From Sinorhizobium meliloti (GTDB lineage Bacteria; Pseudomonadota; Alphaproteobacteria; Rhizobiales; Rhizobiaceae), in assembly GCF_035610345.1 (NCBI RefSeq), contig NZ_CP141213.1, forward strand, positions 1,674,001 to 1,738,000: 64,000 bases of DNA, read 5' to 3'. The translations under genes were made by a program, and so were the position numbers. The notes below the pieces were generated by a model. The model saw nothing but the letters and a program-made list of their open reading frames with translations, was not told where the DNA came from and did not search any database. Shown here one piece after another: positions 46,031 through 53,989 of the stretch. Each line of letters starts with the position of its first letter. The stretch's first letter is position 1.

Positions 46031-47692
46031 TGCCCGTCCATAAACGGTAAACTGCTGAATTTATTGAGTGAATCGCGATATCTGCGTGGGCAAAGCCCGG
46101 CGGTTTCAGGTATACTTTAGATCAAGCTACTGATTCTAAAGACAAACCCGTCACCGCCGGAGCCGACAATGCGCCAAGAACGCACCGTCCAAGCCAGCAT
46201 ATTTGATCTTTTCGCCGAACACGAGATCGGTCGTGAACTGAAGGCGATGTCGGAATGGCTGGATGAGCATGGCGATTTGCTCGGGCTGGTGGCGCGGGAC
46301 CTGCGCCGGCATGGTCTCAGACAGACTGGCCGCGAGGGGCTACCAGCCGAGGCTGTGCTGCGCTGCGCGCTGCTCAAGCAGCATCGCCAGTTGAGTTACC
46401 AGGAACTGGCCTTCCACCTCGAAGACTCCGCCTCGTTCCGGGCGTTTGCCCGGCTGCCGTGGGGCTGGAACCCGAAGAAGTCGGTTTTGCACAAGACGAT
46501 CAGCGCGATCCGGGCGCAAACCTTTGAAGAGATCAACGGGGTGCTGCTGGCGAGCGCCCGGCAGGAGAAGCTGGAAAGTGGCAAGGTCGTGCGCGTGGAC
46601 AGCACCGTTACCGCCGCACTGATCCATGAACCGAGCGACAGCAGCCTGTTATGGGACGCTGTCCGGGTGACGGTGCGGCTGTTGCAGCAGGCCGAGGCAC
46701 TGGGTAGCGCCATTCCATGGCACGACCATCGCCGCGCGGCAAAGAAGCGGGCCCGGGCGATCGAATATATCCGCGGCCGCCCTAAACGGATCAAGCACTA
46801 CCGCGAACTGCTCAAGATCACGCGCACGACCTTGAGTTATCTGCAGCAGGCCAGTGAACAGTTGCCGCTGACGGCGGGCCCGGCCGGCGAACTGTGGCAG
46901 GCCCAACTCCGCCACTACCGGCCGCTGATCGAGCGGATCATCGCCCAGACCGAACGGCGGGTCCTGGCCGGGGAGCCGGTTCCGGCCGGCGAGAAGCTGG
47001 TGAGCCTGTTCGAGCCGCATGCCAACATCATCGTCAAGGGCAGCCGCGACGTCGACTACGGCCACAAACTCAATCTGACCACCGGCAGAAGCGGACTGAT
47101 CCTCGACCTCGTCATCGAAGCCGGCAACCCGACCGACAGCGAGCGCTTGCTGCCGATGCTGGAACGCCACATCGCCTTTTACGGCGAGCCGCCGCGTCAG
47201 GCGGCGGCCGACGGCGGCTATGCCAGCCGCGAAAATCTGAGCGGAGCCAAAGCTCGCGGCATCCGCGACATGGCCTTCCACAAGAAGCGCGGCCTCAGCA
47301 TCGAAGACATGGTCAGCAGCCGGCGGATCTATCGCAAGCTGCGCAACTTCCGCGCCGGCATCGAGGCCGGCATCTCTTGCCTGAAACGCGCTTATGGCTT
47401 GGGGCGCTGCACCTGGCGTGGGCTCGACCACTTCAAGGCTTATGTCTGGTCCTCGGTGGTCGCTTACAATCTCGCCCTCTTCGCCCGCCTCAGGCCGACC
47501 TGACGCTCCTGATCCGGTGGCGTTCAGAGTAAGTCCGGCGAGCGTCGGCCCATACCCTATGACCTATTGCCGCCAGATCGCTCTTCGGGACATAACCTGC
47601 GCCGCCTTGTGCCATCGCGCGTCCCAAGAAACGGTGTCAGCCGGCAAACTACCTTTCAAAACCGCCGAAAAACAGGCGTTTATGGACAGGCA
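46031..47692 (+). mobile_element. complete insertion sequence, ISNCY/IS1182-like
   Basis: A 1662-bp element bounded by inverted repeats TGCCCGTCCATAAACG (46031-46046) and, on the opposite strand, TGCCTGTCCATAAACG (47677-47692), matching at 15 of 16 positions. It is flanked by a perfect 9-bp direct repeat. It carries one intact transposase gene. Being whole and having a perfect duplication, it looks recent, unlike the IS21 and IS110 scars nearby. It ends 125 bp before the histidine kinase start. Confidence 0.9.
46169..47503 (+). CDS. transposase of the ISNCY/IS1182-like element
   Basis: The 444-aa protein begins with RTVQASIFDLFAEHEIGREL, has LSYQELAFHLEDSASFRAFA, then KVVRVDSTVTAALIHEPSDS (first catalytic Asp region), VDYGHKLNLTTG and AADGGYASRENL (second Asp region), and ISCLKRAYGLGRCTWRGLDH near the end (Glu region is less obvious). 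It is a DDE-type transposase. The open frame is unbroken and fits between the repeats, so the element may still move. I would call it ISNCY family from memory of close relatives; IS1182 family is the alternative. Confidence 0.88.
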   Translation: MRQERTVQASIFDLFAEHEIGRELKAMSEWLDEHGDLLGLVARDLRRHGLRQTGREGLPAEAVLRCALLKQHRQLSYQELAFHLEDSASFRAFARLPWGWNPKKSVLHKTISAIRAQTFEEINGVLLASARQEKLESGKVVRVDSTVTAALIHEPSDSSLLWDAVRVTVRLLQQAEALGSAIPWHDHRRAAKKRARAIEYIRGRPKRIKHYRELLKITRTTLSYLQQASEQLPLTAGPAGELWQAQLRHYRPLIERIIAQTERRVLAGEPVPAGEKLVSLFEPHANIIVKGSRDVDYGHKLNLTTGRSGLILDLVIEAGNPTDSERLLPMLERHIAFYGEPPRQAAADGGYASRENLSGAKARGIRDMAFHKKRGLSIEDMVSSRRIYRKLRNFRAGIEAGISCLKRAYGLGRCTWRGLDHFKAYVWSSVVAYNLALFARLRPT

Positions 47693-47701
47693 CTAGCCTA
47701 G
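47693..47701. repeat. 9-bp target site duplication, right copy
   Basis: CTAGCCTAG, identical to the copy at 46022-46030. Confidence 0.8.
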
Positions 47702-47817
47702 CTTAGCTAAGCGAACACGCTCCCTCAGGGGCATTTCTAGCTACGCGACGAGGGGTCTGGCGCGGAGCCGTGGCTCGCTTTATCTTTATCGTCTGAATAA
47801 ATGCATCGGGGAGTGCC

Positions 47818-49209
47818 GTGAACCTTCGCCATCAGATCGTCGCTCTTGCGGTCGTGCCGCTTGTCATTGCGATCCTTACCATTACCATCTTCATCACATG
47901 GCAGGCCACGAGCCTCGCGCAGAGCAGCATCGACACGTTTGAACGCAACATGCTGAAAGCGAAGGAGACTGAGCTGCTCAACCTCACCAATCTCGCACGC
48001 TCGGCGATCGAGGAGGTCTATGCGTCGGCGGATGCGAACGACGAAGCGGCCAAGGATCGCGTGCGCAGCATCCTGACGTTACTCGACTACGGCAAAGACG
48101 GCTATTTCTTCGTCTATGACTACGATGGCAACAATGTCGTGCACCCGCGGCAGATCTTCCGGCCGGGCCACAACTGGTTGGATCTGACCGACCCTGACGG
48201 CAACCAGGTGATCGCCAACCTAATCCAGAAGGCCAAGGAAGGCGGCGGTCTGTATCAGTACAAGTGGGAGAAACCCTCATCCGGCACGATGGCCGACAAG
48301 CTCTCCTTCGCCATGGGCCTGGACAAGTGGCAGTGGATGCTCGGAACCGGCGTCTATCTCGACGACGTCTTCGCCCAAACGGCCGCAGCGAAAGCGGACC
48401 TGCGCGAAACGATCGGCCATACCTTCCTCGTGGTGGCGTTGATAGCTGTGCCAGCCGTTATGGTCGTTTTTGCCACCTGCATGCTCGTCACGCTGCGTGA
48501 ACGGCGCATGGCAGACAACAAGCTCAAGGCCCTCACACAGCGCATTATCGACACCCAGGAGGAAGAGCGCGCACGCCTTGCCCGCGAATTGCACGACGGC
48601 ATATCGCAAAACCTTGTCGGCGTGCGCTATGCAATCGACCTTGCCGGCAGAAAGGTCCGGAACCACGCCGATGACGCGTCCTGCGCCATCGATAAGGGCG
48701 TGGAGGCGCTCAACCTCGCCATCAAGGAGGTCCGCCGATTGTCGCACGATCTGAGGCCCCCCGCGCTGGACGACCTTGGTCTGACCGCTGCGCTGACAGC
48801 ACTGAGCAACCATTTCTCCGAACGGACCGGCATCCGCACGGTACTGGAAGCCGATGCAGGCAAGGACAGGCTGAAGACCGAAGCGAGCACAGCGCTCTAC
48901 AGGGTTGCCCAGGAAGCGCTGAACAACATCGAGCGCCATTCCGGCGCCCGCGAGGTGCGGATCAAACTCTGGAGTACTCGCGGCCGGATGCGTATGACGG
49001 TTTCGGATAATGGTAACGGTTTCGAAGAAAGCGCTCGCCTTGCCCGGATTGGGCAGCAGAGCGGCCTTGGCCTTCGCAACATGCAGGAGCGCATGGCGCA
49101 TTTTGGCGGTGCCCTCCTCGTCCGGAGCAAGCCGGAGGGAACGGTGCTAACCGCGATGCTTCCTCTTTCGGCCAATGTCAGCCCGGAGAACCGGACGGAA
49201 GCTGCATGA
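47818..49209 (+). CDS. cache-domain sensor histidine kinase (NarX/DegS type)
   Basis: The 463-aa protein has a membrane helix at about residues 8-28, a periplasmic single-cache domain at 30-200 (DYGKDGYFFVYDYDGNNVVH, FAMGLDKWQWMLGTGVYLDD) and a second helix near 206-226. A HisKA_3 domain follows with phospho-acceptor His259 in RLARELHDGISQNL, then an HATPase domain (QEALNNIERHSGA, VSDNGNGF, GLGLRNMQERM). The cache domain is of the type that binds small organic acids. GTG at 47818 follows GGGGAG. It overlaps the response regulator by 4 bp. Downstream is a TRAP transporter, so the kinase probably senses its substrate. Confidence 0.94.
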   Translation: MNLRHQIVALAVVPLVIAILTITIFITWQATSLAQSSIDTFERNMLKAKETELLNLTNLARSAIEEVYASADANDEAAKDRVRSILTLLDYGKDGYFFVYDYDGNNVVHPRQIFRPGHNWLDLTDPDGNQVIANLIQKAKEGGGLYQYKWEKPSSGTMADKLSFAMGLDKWQWMLGTGVYLDDVFAQTAAAKADLRETIGHTFLVVALIAVPAVMVVFATCMLVTLRERRMADNKLKALTQRIIDTQEEERARLARELHDGISQNLVGVRYAIDLAGRKVRNHADDASCAIDKGVEALNLAIKEVRRLSHDLRPPALDDLGLTAALTALSNHFSERTGIRTVLEADAGKDRLKTEASTALYRVAQEALNNIERHSGAREVRIKLWSTRGRMRMTVSDNGNGFEESARLARIGQQSGLGLRNMQERMAHFGGALLVRSKPEGTVLTAMLPLSANVSPENRTEAA

Positions 49210-49850
49210 GTGTGATCATGCCGATCAGGGTCGTCCTCATCGACAATCACCCGCTGGTTCTCGACGGCCTTCGCGCCGTGCTGGAGACGTTTTCGCATAT
49301 CGAGGTGGTCGGCACGGCGGGCCTGGCGCTGACCGGCTTGGAAGTCGCGATTCAGACCAACCCAGCGGTGGTGCTGATGGACATCAACATGCCGAAGCTC
49401 AGCGGAATCGAGGCAATCGAGCTGTTCAAGGCAAAGTTGCCCGACTGTCGCATCGTGATGCTGTCCATGCATGACAGCCGAGAATACATCTCGGCATCTG
49501 TCCTGCATGGCGCGTCCGGTTATGTCCTCAAGGATGTTTCGACTGACGAGATCGTCACGGCGATAGAGACCGTTGCTGCGGGGCGGACCTATTTCTCCAC
49601 CGGCGTCTCCGAAGTTCTTCTCGATCGCCGGCCGAGCGAGCCGGCAAATCCGCTGACCACCCGCGAGCACGACGTGCTGATGCTGCTGGCATCCGGCAAG
49701 AGCAACCGCGCCATTGCCCAGTCGCTAGCCCTTTCCGAGGCGACGGTGGAAACACATCGCAAGAACATCAAGAAGAAGCTTGGAATTTCCAGTACCGCTG
49801 GCCTTATTCGCTACGCGATCGACAGTGGTTTTAGCCTTGCGGACGGCTGA
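49206..49850 (+). CDS. NarL/FixJ-type response regulator
   Basis: The 214-aa protein has a receiver (VVLIDNHPLVLDGL, phospho-acceptor Asp59 in VLMDINMPK, switch Ser in VMLSMHDS and Lys in YVLKDVS) and a LuxR-type HTH (PLTTREHDVLMLLASGKSNR, SEATVETHRKNIKKKLGI). All receiver residues are in place. Its ATG overlaps the kinase stop (ATGA). It likely controls the TRAP operon, binding perhaps at the palindromes right after its stop codon. Confidence 0.94.
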   Translation: MSVIMPIRVVLIDNHPLVLDGLRAVLETFSHIEVVGTAGLALTGLEVAIQTNPAVVLMDINMPKLSGIEAIELFKAKLPDCRIVMLSMHDSREYISASVLHGASGYVLKDVSTDEIVTAIETVAAGRTYFSTGVSEVLLDRRPSEPANPLTTREHDVLMLLASGKSNRAIAQSLALSEATVETHRKNIKKKLGISSTAGLIRYAIDSGFSLADG

Positions 49851-49852
49851 CC

Positions 49853-49878
49853 GGTAGGCCTACCCACTACTGGGTAGG
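49853..49878. promoter_or_regulatory. overlapping palindromes between regulator and TRAP operon
   Basis: Two palindromes overlap: GGTAGGCCTACC (perfect, 49853-49864) and CCTACCCA-CTAC-TGGGTAGG (49859-49878). They share half-sites of the type CTACC/GGTAG. The second could fold as a hairpin followed by a short T-rich run (CGGTTTTATTT), so it may be a terminator of the kinase-regulator unit, an operator for the NarL-type regulator, or both. Confidence 0.6.
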
Positions 49879-49980
49879 CGGTTTTATTTGATGGTCCCAA
49901 CTATCTTGTTCACCCAATGAGGACGCCATACGAGTTCCGATGACGGTCGGCGGAGGGTTCCGGCCGGGGAGGAATTCATC

Positions 49981-50529
49981 ATGTCCGGCCTTTTGTCACT
50001 GTCGCGCGTCATCGACGCGCTCAACACGTTTATTGGAAAATCGGTGTCGTGGCTGCTGCTTGCCGCGGTGCTGATCAGTGCCGTCAACGCCGTCACGCGC
50101 AAGCTCTTCAGCCTGAGCTCCAACGCGTGGCTGGAAGCGCAGTGGTACCTGTTTTCCGCCGTCTTCCTGATCGCGGCTGCCTATACCCTGCTTAGCAGCG
50201 AACATGTGAAGGTCGACCTTGTCTACGGGCACCTGCCGCGGAGGGCCCAGCTCTGGGTCGAAATCCTCGGCACGATCTTCTTCCTGTTCCCTTTCTGCCT
50301 CATCACCATCTATCTCTCCTGGCCGATCGTGGTGTCGAAGTTCCTGAGCGGTGAGGTGTCGAACAACACCGGCGGCCTGCTTCTCTGGCCGGTCTGGGCG
50401 CTGATCCCCGTCGGCTTCGGCCTGCTGACGCTGCAGGGTGTCTCCGAGCTCATCAAGCGCTTAGCGATTTTGCGCGGCGACATGCCCGACGCAACGGCAC
50501 TTGCCGACGCCGAAGCCCAGACGCTCTAA
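49981..50529 (+). CDS. dctQ: TRAP transporter small permease subunit (DctQ)
   Basis: The 182-aa protein has four membrane helices and the DctQ pattern: WLLLAAVLISAVNAVTRKLF, SNAWLEAQWYLFSAVFLIAA, AYTLLSSEHVKVDLVYGHLP and WALIPVGFGLLTLQGVSELI. It forms the membrane complex with DctM and drives uptake with the sodium gradient. A GGGGAGGAA ribosome site lies 6 bp before the ATG. It is the first gene of the dctQMP operon. Confidence 0.93.
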   Translation: MSGLLSLSRVIDALNTFIGKSVSWLLLAAVLISAVNAVTRKLFSLSSNAWLEAQWYLFSAVFLIAAAYTLLSSEHVKVDLVYGHLPRRAQLWVEILGTIFFLFPFCLITIYLSWPIVVSKFLSGEVSNNTGGLLLWPVWALIPVGFGLLTLQGVSELIKRLAILRGDMPDATALADAEAQTL

Positions 50530-50546
50530 CGCCGGGAACCGATCGC

Positions 50547-52118
50547 ATGTTTGCTTTCTTCGCCGAAAATCTCGCGCCCATCATGTTCCTGTCGCTGATC
50601 GTCGTGCTGCTGATGGGCTATCCCGTCGCTTTCGCATTGGCCTTCGTCGGCTTTGTCTTCGGCTTCATCGGCATTGAAATGGGCCTGCTGCCGATCAACC
50701 TGTTCGGCGCCGTGCCCGACCGCATCTTCGGGCAAATGTCGAACGAAACCCTGCTTGCCATACCGTTCTTCACCTTCATGGGGCTGATCCTGGAACGAAG
50801 TGGCATGGCGGAGGACCTGCTCGATACGATCGGCCAGCTGTTCGGTCCGATCCGCGGCGGGCTTGCCTTCGCGGTCATCTTCGTCGGCGCGATCCTTGCG
50901 GCCACCACTGGCGTTGTCGCGGCCTCGGTCATCTCGATGGGCTTGATCTCGCTGCCGATCATGCTGCGGTACGGCTACGACCGGCGCGTGGCGGCCGGCA
51001 CGATCGCGGCGTCGGGAACGCTCGCACAGATCATCCCACCGTCGCTCGTGCTGATCATCCTCGCCGACCAGCTCGGCCGCTCGGTCGGCGACATGTACAA
51101 GGGCGCGCTGGTGCCCGGCCTGCTGCTCGTTGCGATCTATGCCGGTTACATCATTCTCATGTCCTACCTACAGCCCGCCAGCGTTCCGGCGTTGCCGCCA
51201 GAGGCCCGCACGCTGCGCGGCTGGAAGCTTGCCCGAAAGGTGGTGACCTCCCTGGTGCCGCCGCTCGTTCTGATCTTCCTGGTGCTCGGCACAATCTTCA
51301 TCGGCCTTGCGACGCCCACCGAAGGCGGCGCGATGGGAGCCGTCGGCGCGCTCATCCTGGCCGCATCCAACCGCCGCCTCGATCTCTCCATGATGAGGTC
51401 AGCGCTCCATGCCACGGCGAAACTGTCGTCCTTCGTGATTTTCATCCTGCTCGGCGCGCGCGTCTTCTCGCTGACCTTCTACGGCGTCGACGGCCATATC
51501 TGGGTCGAGCACTTGATGACCTCGATCCCCGGCGGGGAAATCGGCTTCCTCATCGTTGCCAACCTGCTGGTGTTCTTCCTGGCCTTCTTCCTCGATTATT
51601 TCGAGCTGGCCTTCATCATCATCCCGCTGCTAGCGCCGGTCGCCGAGGCGCTCGGCATTGACCTGATTTGGTTCGGCGTGATGCTGGCGATCAACATGCA
51701 GACCTCGTTCATGCATCCGCCCTTCGGCTTCTCGCTGTTCTACCTGCGATCCGTTGCACCCAACCGTGCCTACAAGGACAGGGTGACCGGCGCGACGATC
51801 AAGCCGGTGACCTCGGGCCAGATCTACATGGGCGCCCTGCCGTTCCTCGGGATCCAACTGTTCATGGTCGCGATGGTCGTGGCATTCCCGGGTCTCGTCA
51901 CCCACTACAAGTCCGGCCAGACGGCGGTCGATCCGACGACGATCCAGCTGAATGTGCCGATGCCCGGTGCCGAGGGTGAAAACCCGTTCGGAACGCCGAC
52001 GCAGCCCTTCGGCGCGCCGGAACCGTCTGATGACAGTTCGATGCCGTCCTTTGGAACGCAAACACCCGAATTCGGTTCGCCGCAGCCGAACTTCGGCCAG
52101 CCCGCCCAGTCCAAATGA
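50547..52118 (+). CDS. dctM: TRAP transporter large permease subunit (DctM)
   Basis: The 523-aa protein has about 12-13 membrane helices typical of DctM, with conserved NETLLAIPFFTFMGLILERS near residue 65, GLAFAVIFVGAILAATTGVV, IAASGTLAQIIPPSLVLIIL and MQTSFMHPPFGFSLFYLR. It forms the transport path. After the last helix (about residue 460) there is an unusual Pro/Gly/Phe/Gln-rich tail of some 55 residues with repeated FG-x2-P steps (NPFGTPTQPFGAPEP, PEFGSPQPNFG). It is 17 bp downstream of dctQ. Confidence 0.94.
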   Translation: MFAFFAENLAPIMFLSLIVVLLMGYPVAFALAFVGFVFGFIGIEMGLLPINLFGAVPDRIFGQMSNETLLAIPFFTFMGLILERSGMAEDLLDTIGQLFGPIRGGLAFAVIFVGAILAATTGVVAASVISMGLISLPIMLRYGYDRRVAAGTIAASGTLAQIIPPSLVLIILADQLGRSVGDMYKGALVPGLLLVAIYAGYIILMSYLQPASVPALPPEARTLRGWKLARKVVTSLVPPLVLIFLVLGTIFIGLATPTEGGAMGAVGALILAASNRRLDLSMMRSALHATAKLSSFVIFILLGARVFSLTFYGVDGHIWVEHLMTSIPGGEIGFLIVANLLVFFLAFFLDYFELAFIIIPLLAPVAEALGIDLIWFGVMLAINMQTSFMHPPFGFSLFYLRSVAPNRAYKDRVTGATIKPVTSGQIYMGALPFLGIQLFMVAMVVAFPGLVTHYKSGQTAVDPTTIQLNVPMPGAEGENPFGTPTQPFGAPEPSDDSSMPSFGTQTPEFGSPQPNFGQPAQSK

Positions 52119-52184
52119 CCACAACCAACGGTCCCGGTCGGACAGCCGTGCCGGCCGAACACGCAGCCTTCTGAGGAGAATACG

Positions 52185-53300
52185 ATGAATGACATTTTCA
52201 ACCGCCGCAACTTTCTGACCAAGGGCGCGCTCGGCGGCGCGGCAGCGGTCGCCGGGGCGTCGCTCGCCGCACCGGCAATCGCCCAGGAACTCCCGACCCT
52301 GAAATGGCGTTTGACGTCCGGCTTCCCGAACAATCTCGACACCATCTATGGCGGCGCCGTCGTCATGGCGGAAGCGCTGTCGAAGATGACCGAGGGCAAG
52401 TTCCAGATCCAGGTCTTCCAGGCCGGAGAACTGGTGCCAGGCCCCCAGGCGATCGACGCGGTGCAAAGCAACACAGTGGAAATCGCCCATACCTGCGGCT
52501 ACTATTTCACAGGCAAGAACCCGACCTTCGCGATCGGCTCGACCATCCCCTTCGGCCTCAACGCCCGCCAGCAGAATGCCTGGCTCTATCACGGCGGCGG
52601 CAACGAGCTTTATGACGAGTTCCTGAAGGAATACGGCATCGTAGGCAAGCCCGGCGGCGGCACCGGTGCCCAGATGGGCGGCTGGTTCCGCAATGAGATC
52701 AAGACGCTTGACGACCTCAATGGCATCAAGATGCGTATTGCCGGAGTTGCCGGCGAGGTCATGTCGCGCCTTGGCGTCGTACCGCAGCAGCTTCCGGGCG
52801 GCGACATCTATCCGGCGCTGGAACGCGGCACGATCGATGCCGCCGAATGGGTCGGCCCCTATGACGACGAGCGCCTCGGCTTCTACCAGATCGCTCCGTA
52901 TTACTACTACCCGGCCTATTGGGAGGGCGGGCTGACCATCCACTTCTTCATCAACAAGGCGCAGTACGAAGCGCTGCCTGAGGCCTACAAGGTCGCGCTT
53001 GACACGGCTTGCAAGGCTGCCAACATCAACATGCAGGCGCTTTACGACGTGAAGAACACGACGGCGATCCGCTCCCTGGTCGGCAAGGGAGTCAACCTTC
53101 GCCCGATGCCGCGCGACGTGATGGACGCCGCCTATAAGGCGACCTTCGAGCTCTATGCCGAATACAGCGAGAAGCACCCCGCTTGGGCGAAGATCTATCC
53201 GGCCTGGAAGAAGTTCCGCGACGAGTCCTTCGAGTGGTTCCGCGTCGCCGAATACAGCTACGACAGCTACGTGTATGCTGCCCAAGCGGCCGGAAAGTAA
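52185..53300 (+). CDS. dctP: TRAP substrate-binding protein (DctP, TakP-like), Tat-exported
   Basis: The 371-aa protein has a twin-arginine signal (NRRNFLTKGALGGAAAVAGA, cleaved after AIA) and a DctP fold. Motifs GTGAQMGGWFRNEIKTLDDL, GIKMRIAGVAGEVMSRLGV, GGDIYPALERGTIDAAEWVG, PYDDERLGFYQIAPYYYYP and YWEGGLTIHFFI match the TakP subgroup, which binds 2-oxoacids such as pyruvate in Rhodobacter. Relatives bind lactate or mannitol, so the ligand is not certain. It captures substrate in the periplasm for DctQM. Confidence 0.93.
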   Translation: MNDIFNRRNFLTKGALGGAAAVAGASLAAPAIAQELPTLKWRLTSGFPNNLDTIYGGAVVMAEALSKMTEGKFQIQVFQAGELVPGPQAIDAVQSNTVEIAHTCGYYFTGKNPTFAIGSTIPFGLNARQQNAWLYHGGGNELYDEFLKEYGIVGKPGGGTGAQMGGWFRNEIKTLDDLNGIKMRIAGVAGEVMSRLGVVPQQLPGGDIYPALERGTIDAAEWVGPYDDERLGFYQIAPYYYYPAYWEGGLTIHFFINKAQYEALPEAYKVALDTACKAANINMQALYDVKNTTAIRSLVGKGVNLRPMPRDVMDAAYKATFELYAEYSEKHPAWAKIYPAWKKFRDESFEWFRVAEYSYDSYVYAAQAAGK

Positions 53301-53314
53301 CGCAGGATCATCTT

Positions 53315-53338
53315 GTGTGGCGCAGCGTTGCGCCACAC
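53315..53338 (+). terminator. hairpin after the TRAP operon
   Basis: GTGTGGCGCA-GCGT-TGCGCCACAC gives a perfect 10-bp stem with a 4-nt loop 15 bp after the dctP stop. There is no T-run, so it is either a weak terminator or an RNA-stabilising 3' hairpin. Confidence 0.65.
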
Positions 53339-53340
53339 AG

Positions 53341-53989
53341 GATAGACAGATTGCCAGATTGCCTCGCATGTGCGATCGGCGCGTGGCGGATACCCTAAAG
53401 CTTCTCTCTACGAGCACTGTCAACGGCGAAGCAAACTCCGGCCATGGTTTGAGCGGTGAAAGCTGGCACCACGCCCGGCCTGCCATCAGCCGCAGCGACG
53501 GCAAGCATTCCCGTCGATTCATTATGCGATCTTCTGTAGCATGAACGTTTTGGCTGTTCGATGAGACCGCTTTGCGTTGATAAGCAACTTCGCCAATGGG
53601 GGATCGCACCACCAGCGCTTCCAAGACGAGCACGCAATCGATGAACTTCGACGACGACATTCGAGGTTTCGGGGCGGGTCCGGCTCCTGAGAGCCATGAA
53701 TTAAGACTGACAATATGCGGCGAGCCCCATATACCCAAATTCGCGAACGCCAACGGTACCGCAGTACTATGCCCTTGGAGTCTCCGATAATAGGCGCCGT
53801 CACCAATGCGTCGCCGAATGGAACCAACCCTCTCGCAGGACGTTGCCACCAGCCAGAGTACAACCAAGAACCCACCGTGCGAAGCGATGGAGACGACTGG
53901 GGTACTCCAGGAGGCCTGCAGGAGCACGGCGTTTGCGTCGCTAACGCCGTGCGTCCCGAGAGCTCGTTTCCGCTGGTTTTTCGTTCGGT
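53341..53989. other. gene-free stretch
   Basis: About 650 bp. A long minus-strand frame crosses it but continues as antisense of dctP and dctM, so it is not credible. No family signal. Confidence 0.4.

Noticed and set aside
46649..47431. Minus-strand frame of 260 codons inside the insertion sequence
   Set aside because: Antisense of the transposase; no ribosome site and no family match.
48277..49101. Minus-strand frame of 274 codons within the histidine kinase
   Set aside because: Antisense shadow of conserved HisKA_3 and HATPase domains.
51990..52110. Short repeated TTCGG/CCGAAC motifs considered as a DNA repeat
   Set aside because: They encode the FG-rich tail of DctM and are explained by that low-complexity protein segment.
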